Positions 56,054-64,000 of a stretch of DNA of 64,000 nt are shown in pieces. The stretch comes from Archivesica marissinica (taxonomy: Eukaryota; Mollusca; Bivalvia; Venerida; Vesicomyidae). The stretch spans positions 36,205,711 through 36,269,710 of the forward strand of contig CM026391.1 of assembly GCA_014843695.1 (NCBI GenBank). Reading direction: 5' to 3'. The notes below the pieces were generated by a model. The model ran no database searches. It was not told the DNA's origin and saw nothing but the letters and a program-made list of their open reading frames with translations. A program made the translations under genes and the position numbers. Each line of letters begins with the position of its first letter. The stretch's first letter is position 1.

Positions 56054-56400
56054 GTATGTGTTTAATACAATTATAGCCTATATAGTATATATATGTTTGG
56101 ACATAACTAGGCCTACTACATAACTAACTTACTTTAATTAAATTAATTTAATACATATAAGTTGAGTTAATTTAATTTAATTAATTTAATACATGTAAGT
56201 AGAGTTAATTTAATACATGTAAGTAGAGTTAATTTAATTAACTTTACTTACATGTATATATTTTGACTATCAACCAGATGCATGCAACTAATTAATAATT
56301 ATTTTGAAAATTAAAGCTCACTATAACATAAAATACTGTGAAATAATTTGAATATCGCACAGTTCGCACTGTAAACTTAGAAGCTATGATAGGTTTATAA
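56054..56400 (+). other. Start of intron 1 with AT-rich short repeats and a hairpin
   Basis: It follows the GTATGT donor. Sequence built on TTAATTTAATACATGTAAG recurs with a spacing of about 24 bp near 56175-56235. At 56214-56256 two 21-base halves form a near-perfect inverted repeat (one mismatch around a central T at 56235), starting TACATGTAAGTAGAGTTAAT. No coding content is seen. Confidence 0.6.
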
Positions 56401-56413
56401 CCTCAAATACAAA

Positions 56414-56570
56414 CTGTCCGATTAGCGCAGTGGTTAGCACGCTCCTTTCTCACCAATGCGTCCCGGGCTCGATCCTCGGACCGGGAAGTATTTGAGGTGG
56501 TACGGTGGTCGCCAGATCGGACAGGTGGGTTTTCTCCGGGTACTCCGGTTTCCTCCCACACGAATGACCA
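56414..56570 (+). mobile_element. Second tRNA-derived SINE, in intron 1
   Basis: It starts with the same 22 bases as the element at 54908. It has an A box TAGCGCAGTGG (56423-56433) and a B box GGGCTCGATCC (56465-56475). At 56525-56559 lies a 35-bp segment opening GTGGGTTTTCTCCGGG and closing TTTCCTCCCAC, a block I recall as recurrent in invertebrate SINE-type elements. Flanking inverted repeats CCTCAAATAC (56401-56410)/GTATTTGAGG (56488-56497) and CTGTCCGAT/ATCGGACAG (56516-56524) could fold the head. The anticodon arm is degenerate, so it is not a functional tRNA. The 3' end near the TATATATA run is approximate. Confidence 0.65.
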
Positions 56571-56581
56571 TATATATATAT

Positions 56582-56976
56582 GATGTTCATGTTGGCAGCC
56601 ATTTTAAGCAATGTTTCATGTTTACAAATTCCCCTAACTGCTTTATTTACAGCACGATGTTCATGTTGGCAGCCATTTTAAACAATGTTTCATGTTTACA
56701 AATTCCCCTAACTGCTTTATTTACAGCACGATGTTCATGTTGGCAGCCATTTTAAACAATGTTTCATGTTTACAAATTCCCCTAACTGCTTTATTTACAG
56801 CACGATGTTCATGTTGGCAGCCATTTTAAGCAATGTTTCATGTTTACAAATTCCCCTAACTGCTTTATTTACAGCACGATGTTCATGTTGGCAGCCATTT
56901 TAAGCAATGTTTCATGTTTACAAATTCCCCTAACTGCTTTATTTACAGCACGATGTTCATGTTGGCAGCCATTTTA
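56582..56976 (+). repeat. 74-bp tandem repeat with splice-acceptor-like segment, truncated by the gap
   Basis: GATGTTCATGTTGGCAGCCA begins at 56582, 56656, 56730, 56804, 56878 and 56952, exactly 74 bp apart, and the last copy runs into the gap. Units differ only by AAGCAATG/AAACAATG. Each full unit contains CTAACTGCTTTATTTACAG, which looks like a branch point, pyrimidine tract and 3' splice site. Reading on after the AG does not give E2 sequence, so these are not obviously copies of exon 2. Confidence 0.93.
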
Positions 56977-57976
56977 NNNNNNNNNNNNNNNNNNNNNNNN
57001 NNNNNNNNNNNNNNNNNNNNNNNNNNNNNNNNNNNNNNNNNNNNNNNNNNNNNNNNNNNNNNNNNNNNNNNNNNNNNNNNNNNNNNNNNNNNNNNNNNNN
57101 NNNNNNNNNNNNNNNNNNNNNNNNNNNNNNNNNNNNNNNNNNNNNNNNNNNNNNNNNNNNNNNNNNNNNNNNNNNNNNNNNNNNNNNNNNNNNNNNNNNN
57201 NNNNNNNNNNNNNNNNNNNNNNNNNNNNNNNNNNNNNNNNNNNNNNNNNNNNNNNNNNNNNNNNNNNNNNNNNNNNNNNNNNNNNNNNNNNNNNNNNNNN
57301 NNNNNNNNNNNNNNNNNNNNNNNNNNNNNNNNNNNNNNNNNNNNNNNNNNNNNNNNNNNNNNNNNNNNNNNNNNNNNNNNNNNNNNNNNNNNNNNNNNNN
57401 NNNNNNNNNNNNNNNNNNNNNNNNNNNNNNNNNNNNNNNNNNNNNNNNNNNNNNNNNNNNNNNNNNNNNNNNNNNNNNNNNNNNNNNNNNNNNNNNNNNN
57501 NNNNNNNNNNNNNNNNNNNNNNNNNNNNNNNNNNNNNNNNNNNNNNNNNNNNNNNNNNNNNNNNNNNNNNNNNNNNNNNNNNNNNNNNNNNNNNNNNNNN
57601 NNNNNNNNNNNNNNNNNNNNNNNNNNNNNNNNNNNNNNNNNNNNNNNNNNNNNNNNNNNNNNNNNNNNNNNNNNNNNNNNNNNNNNNNNNNNNNNNNNNN
57701 NNNNNNNNNNNNNNNNNNNNNNNNNNNNNNNNNNNNNNNNNNNNNNNNNNNNNNNNNNNNNNNNNNNNNNNNNNNNNNNNNNNNNNNNNNNNNNNNNNNN
57801 NNNNNNNNNNNNNNNNNNNNNNNNNNNNNNNNNNNNNNNNNNNNNNNNNNNNNNNNNNNNNNNNNNNNNNNNNNNNNNNNNNNNNNNNNNNNNNNNNNNN
57901 NNNNNNNNNNNNNNNNNNNNNNNNNNNNNNNNNNNNNNNNNNNNNNNNNNNNNNNNNNNNNNNNNNNNNNNNNNNN
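56977..57976. other. Assembly gap, exactly 1000 N
   Basis: A second placeholder-size run of N. It interrupts the 74-bp repeat on one side and a 44-bp satellite monomer on the other, so the true distance is unknown. Confidence 0.99.
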
Positions 57977-60900
57977 CACTGTCATACAGTAAACATAGTG
58001 CAGTGAGCGTAATGTACCGACACTGTCATACAGTAAACATAGTGCAGTGATCGTAATGTACCGACACTGTCCTAGAGTAAACATAGTGCAGTGAGCGTAG
58101 TGTACCGACACTGTCATACAGTAAACATAGTGCAGTGAGCGTAATGTACCGACACTGTCCTACAGTAAACATAGTGCAGTGAGCGTAGTGTACCGACACT
58201 GTCATACAGTAAACATAGTGCAGTGATCGTAATGTACCGACACTGTCATACAGTAAACATAGTGCAGTAATCGTAATGTACCGACACTGTCATACAGTAA
58301 ACATAGTGCAGTGAGCGTAATGTACCGACACTGTCATACAGTAAACATAGTGCAGTGAGCGTAATGTACCGACACTGTCCTACAGTAAACATAGTGCAGT
58401 GATCGTAATGTACCGACACTGTCTACAGTAAACATAGTGCAGTGAGCGTAATGTACCGACACTGTCATACAGTAAACATAGTGCAGTGAGCGTAATGTAC
58501 CGACACTGTCATACAGTAAACATAGTGCAGTGATCGTAATGTACCGACACTGTCCTAGAGTAAACATAGTGCAGTGAGCGTAATGTACCGACACTGTCAT
58601 ACAGTAAACATAGTGCAGTGAGCGTAATGTACCGACACTGTCCTACAGTAAACATAGTGCAGTGAGCGTAATGTACCGACACTGTCATACAGTAAACATA
58701 GTGCAGTGATCGTAATGTACCGACACTGTCATACAGTAAACATAGTGCAGTGAGCGTAGTGTACCGACACTGTCCTACAGTAAACATAGTGCAGTGAGCG
58801 TAATGTACCGACACTGTCCTACAGTAAACATAGTGCAGTGAGCGTAGTGTACCGACACTGTCCTACAGTAAACATAGTGCAGTGAGCGTAATGTACCGAC
58901 ACTGTCATACAGTAAACATAGTGCAGTGATCGTAATGTACCGACACTGTCATACAGTAAACATAGTGCAGTAATCGAAATGTACCGACACTGTCATACAG
59001 TAAACATAGTGCAGTAATCGTAATGTACCGACACTGACATACAGTAAACATAGTGCAGTGAGCGTAATGTACCGACACTGTCATACAGTAAACATAGTGC
59101 AGTGATCGTAATGTACCGACACTGTCATACAGTAAACATAGTGCAGTGAGCGTAATGTACCGACACTGTCCTACAGTAAACATAGTGCAGTGAGCGTAAT
59201 GTACCGACACTGTCCTACAGTAAACATAGTGCAGTGAGCGTAGTGTACCGACACTGTCCTACAGTAAACATAGTGCAGTGAGCGTAATGTACCGACACTG
59301 TCCTACAGTAAACATAGTGCAGTGAGCGTAATGTACCGACACTGTCATACAGTAAACATAGTGCAGTGAGCGTAATGTACCGACACTGTCCTACAGTAAA
59401 CATAGTGCAGTGAGCGTAATGTACCGACACTGTCATACAGTAAACATAGTGCAGTGAGCGTAATGTACCGACACTGTCTACAGAACATAGTGCAGTGACG
59501 TATGTACCGACACTGTCCTACAGTAAACATAGTGCAGTGAGCGTAATGTACCGACACTGTCCTACAGTAAACATAGTGCAGTGAGCGTAATGTACCGACA
59601 CTGTCATACAGTAAACATAGTGCAGTGAGCGTAATGTACCGACACTGTCATACAGTAAACATAGTGCAGTGATCGTAATGTACCGACACTGACATACAGT
59701 AAACATAGTGCAGTGAGCGTAATGTACCGACACTGTCATACAGTAAACATAGTGCAGTGAGCGTAATGTACCGACACTGTCATACAGTAAACATAGTGCA
59801 GTGATCGTAATGTACCGACACTGTCATACAGTAAACATAGTGCAGTGATCGTAATGTACCGACACTGTCATACAGTAAACATAGTGCAGTGAGCGTAATG
59901 TACCGACACTGTCATACAGTAAACATAGTGCAGTGATCGTAATGTACCGACACTGTCCTACAGTAAACATAGAGCACTGAGCGTAATGTACCGACACTGT
60001 CATACAGTAAACATAGTGCAGTGAGCGTAATGTACCGACACTGTCATACAGTAAACATAGTGCAGTGAGCGTAATGTACCGACACTGTCATACAGTAAAC
60101 ATAGTGCAGTGATCGTAATGTACCGACACTGTCATACAGTAAACATAGTGCAGTGATCGTAATGTACCGACACTGTCATACAGTAAACATAGTGCAGTGA
60201 GCGTAATGTACCGACACTGTCATACAGTAAACATAGTGCAGTGAGCGTAATGTACCGACACTGTCCTACAGTAAACATAGTGCACTGAGCGTAATGTACC
60301 GACACTGTCCTACAGTAAACATAGTGCAGTGAGCGTAATGTACCGACACTGTCATACAGTAAACATAGTGCAGTGAGCGTAATGTACCGACACTGTCATA
60401 CAGTAAACATAGTGCAGTGAGCGTAATGTACCGACACTGTCATACAGTAAACATAGTGCAGTGAGCGTAATGTACCGACACTGTCATACAGTAAACATAG
60501 TGCAGTGATCGTAATGTACCGACACTGTCATACAGTAAACATAGTGCAGTGAGCGTAATGTACCGACACTGTCCTACAGTAAACATAGTGCAGTGAGCGT
60601 AATACCGACACTGTCCTACAGTAAACATAGTGCAGTGAGCGTAATGTACCGACACTGTCATACAGTAAACATAGTGCAGTGAGCGTAATGTACCGACACT
60701 GTCATACAGTAAACATAGTGCAGTGAGCGTAATGTACCGACACTGTCATACAGTAAACATAGTGCAGTGATCGTAATGTACCGACACTGTCCTACAGTAA
60801 ACATAGTGCAGTGAGCGTAATGTACCGACACTGTCATACAGTAAACATAGTGCAGTGAGCTTAATGTACCGACACTGTCCTACAGTAAACATAGTGCAGT

Positions 60901-63900
60901 GAGCGTAATGTACCGACACTGTCCTACAGTAAACATAGTGCAGTGAGCGTAATGTACCGACACTGTCCTACAGTAAACATAGTGCAGTGAGCGTAATGTA
61001 CCGACACTGTCATACAGTAAACATAGTGCAGTGAATGTAATGTACCGACACAGTCCTACAGTAAACATAGTGCAGTGAGCTTAATGTACCGACACTGTCC
61101 TACAGTAAACATAGTGCACTTAGCGTAATGTACCGACATTGTCCTACAGTAAACATAGTGCAGTGAGCGTAATGTACCGACACTGTCATGCAGTAAACAT
61201 AGTGCAGTGAACGTAATGTACCGACACTGTCATACAGTAAACATAGTGCAGTGATCGTAATGTACCGACACTGTCATACAGAAAACATAGTGCAGTGAGC
61301 GTAGTGTACCGACACTGTTCTACAGTAAACATAGTGCAGTGAGCGTAATGTACCGACACTGTCATACAGTAAACATAGTGCAGTGAGCGTAATGTACCGA
61401 CACTGTCATACAGTAAACATAGTGCAGTGAGCGTAATGTACCGACACTGTCCTACAGTAAACATAGTGCAGTGAGCGTAATGTACCGACACTGTCATACA
61501 GTAAACATAGTGCAGTGAGCGTAGTGTACCGACACTGTCATACAGTAAACATAGTGCAGTGAGCGTAATGTACCGACACTGTCCTACAGTAAACATAGTG
61601 CAGTGATCGTAATGTACCGACACTGTCCTACAGTAAACATAGTGCAGTGAGCGTAATGTACCGACACTGTCATACAGTAAACATAGTGCAGTGATCGTAA
61701 TGTACCGACACTGTCATACAGTAAACATAGTGCAGTGAGCGTAATGTACCGACACTGTCATACAGTAAACATAGTGCAGTGAGCGTAATGTACCGACACT
61801 GTCCTACAGTAAACATAGTGCAGTGAGCGTAGTGTACCGACACTGTCATACAGTAAACATAGTGCAGTGATCGTAATGTACCGACACTGTCATACAGTAA
61901 ACATAGTGCAGTGAGCGTAATGTACCGACACTGTCCTACAGTAAACATAGTGCAGTGAGCGTAATGTACCGACACTGTCATACAGTAAACATAGTGCAGT
62001 GAGCGTAATGTACCGACACTGTCATACAGTAAACATAGTGCAGTGAGCGTAATGTACCGACACTGTCATACAGTAAACATAGTGCAGTGAGCGTAGTGTA
62101 CCGACACTGTCATACAGTAAACATAGTGCAGTGATCGTAATGTACCGACACTGTCATACAGTAAACATAGTGCAGTGAGCGTAATGTACCGACACTGTCA
62201 TACAGTAAACATAGTGCAGTGAGCGTAATGTACCGACACTGTCATACAGTAAACATAGTGCAGTGAGCGTAATGTACCGACACTGTCCTACAGTAAACAT
62301 AGTGCAGTGAGCGTAATGTACCGACACTGTCATACAGTAAACATAGTGCAGTGAGCGTAATGTACCGACACTGTCATACAGTAAACATAGTGCAGTGAGC
62401 GTAATGTACCGACACTGTCCTACAGTAAACATAGTGCAGTGAGCGTAATGTACCGACACTGTCATACAGTAAACATAGTGCAGTGAGCGTAGTGTACCGA
62501 CACTGTCATACAGTAAACATAGTGCAGTGAGCGTAATGTACCGACACTGTCCTACAGTAAACATAGTGCAGTGAGCGTAATGTACCGACACTGTCATACA
62601 GTAAACATAGTACAGTGAGCGTAGTGTACCGACACTGTCATACAGTAAACATAGTACAGTGAGCGTAGTGTACCGACACTGTCATACAGTAAACATAGTG
62701 CAGTGAGCGTAGTGTACCGGCATTGTCATACAGTAAACATAGTGCAGTGATCGTAATGTACCGACACTGTCCTAGAGTAAACATAGTGCAGTGAGCGTAG
62801 TGTACCTACACTGTCATACAGTAAACATAGTGCAGTGAGCGTAATGTACCGACACTGTCCTACAGAAAACATAGTGCAGTGATCGTAATGTACCGACACT
62901 GTCATACAGTAAACATAGTGCAGTGAGCGTAATGTACCGACACGGTCATACAGTAAACATAGTGCAGTAATCGTAATGTACCGACACTGACATACAGTAA
63001 ACATAGTGCAGTGAGCGTAATGTACCGACACTGTCATACAGTAAACATAGTGCAGTGAGCGTAATGTACCGACACTGTCATACAGTAAACATAGTGCAGT
63101 GATCGTAATGTACCGACACTGTCATAGAGTAAACATAGTGCAGTAATCGTAATGTACCGACACTGACATACAGTAAACATAGTGCAGTGAGCGTAATGTA
63201 CCGACACTGTCATACAGTAAACATAGTGCAGTGATCGTAATGTACCGACACTGTCCTACAGTAAACATAGAGCACTGAGCGTAATGTACCGACACTGTCA
63301 TACAGTAAACATAGTGCAGTGAGCTTAATGTACCGACACTGTCCTACAGTAAACATAGTGCAGTGAGCGTAATGTACCGACACTGTCCTACAGTAAACAT
63401 AGTGCAGTGAGCGTAATGTACCGACACTGTCCTACAGTAAACATAGTGCACTGAGCGTAATGTACCGACACTGTCCTACAGTAAACATAGTGCAGTGAAT
63501 GTAATGTACCGACACAGTCCTACAGTAAACATAGTGCAGTGAGCTTAATGTACCGACACTGTCCTACAGTAAACATAGTGCACTGAGCGTAATGTACCGA
63601 CATTGTCCTACAGTAAACATAGTGCAGTGAGCGTAATGTACCGACACTGTCATGCAGTAAACATAGTGCAGTGAACGTAATGTACCGACACTGTCATACA
63701 GTAAACATAGTGCAGTGATCGTAATGTACCGACACTGTCATACAGAAAACATAGTGCAGTGAGCGTAGTGTACCGACACTGTTCTACAGTAAACATAGTG
63801 CAGTGAGCGTAATGTACCGACACTGTCATACAGTAAACATAGTGCAGTGAGCGTAATGTACCGACACTGTCATACAGTAAACATAGTGCAGTGAGCGTAA

Positions 63901-64000
63901 TGTACCGACACTGTCCTACAGTAAACATAGTGCAGTGAGCGTAATGTACCGACACTGTCATACAGTAAACATAGTGCAGTGAGCGTAGTGTACCGACACC
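57977..64000 (-). repeat. 44-bp satellite array, third block
   Basis: About 6 kb, roughly 137 monomers, in the same orientation as 1672-19148, running off the window. Variant landmarks match the left block: 62726-63037 corresponds to 9245-9556 (offset 53,481), and the CATGCAG unit near 63650 corresponds to 10210 (offset 53,440). The 41-bp change of offset equals one monomer less here, minus a 3-bp deletion in the left copy near 9886-9905. Much of 57977-62700 is unusually uniform. Confidence 0.96.

Noticed and set aside
56456..56755. 99-codon open frame across the intronic SINE and 74-bp repeats
   Set aside because: It reads through a SINE body and tandem repeat, and there is no recognisable domain.
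1..64000. Telomeric repeat tracts
   Set aside because: No TTAGGG-type arrays are present; the G/T insert at 33781-33928 does not have that unit.

Overview
Eukaryotic, repeat-dominated DNA, most likely from a marine invertebrate. A mollusc is my guess, based on the style of the tRNA-derived SINEs; confidence is low. About 90% of the readable sequence is short-period tandem repeat. Only one protein-coding exon is convincing, and almost every long open frame is a by-product of tandem repeats that lack stop codons.

Layout. (1) 1-1671: non-tandem flank with a minus-strand tRNA-derived SINE and a 51-bp minisatellite. (2) 1672-19148: array of a 44-bp satellite. (3) 19149-27510: array of a 33-bp satellite that shares a core with the 44-mer. 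(4) 27511-28043: short unique DNA holding a four-copy 48-bp repeat. (5) 28044-31847: GGA-rich 20-bp minisatellite. (6) 31848-32305: AT-rich unique DNA. (7) 32306-33305: 1000-N assembly gap. (8) 33306-53952: the 44-bp satellite again, in opposite orientation. (9) 53953-55623: reverse complement of region 1. (10) 55624-56976: promoter, first exon and start of intron 1 of a gene with a UBC-type (E2 conjugating enzyme) fold, then a second SINE and a 74-bp tandem repeat. (11) 56977-57976: second 1000-N gap. (12) 57977-64000: a third block of the 44-bp satellite, in the orientation of block 2.

The main architectural fact is an inverted duplication. Positions 1 to about 4601 and 51023 to 55623 are reverse complements with a constant coordinate sum of 55,624, and I saw no mismatch where I compared them. 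Further in, the two satellite arms stay recognisably homologous (about 8.6-14.4 kb and 17 kb against 33.3-39.1 kb) but differ by multi-kilobase gains or losses close to multiples of 44 bp. The arms are built from higher-order repeats spaced 1144, 2112 and 2156 bp apart, all exact multiples of 44.

The structure could be a genuine giant palindrome or fold-back locus, or an assembly product. The two fixed-size gaps and several patches of clustered single-base dropouts make artefact a serious alternative. There is no operon, CRISPR array, plasmid or phage content.
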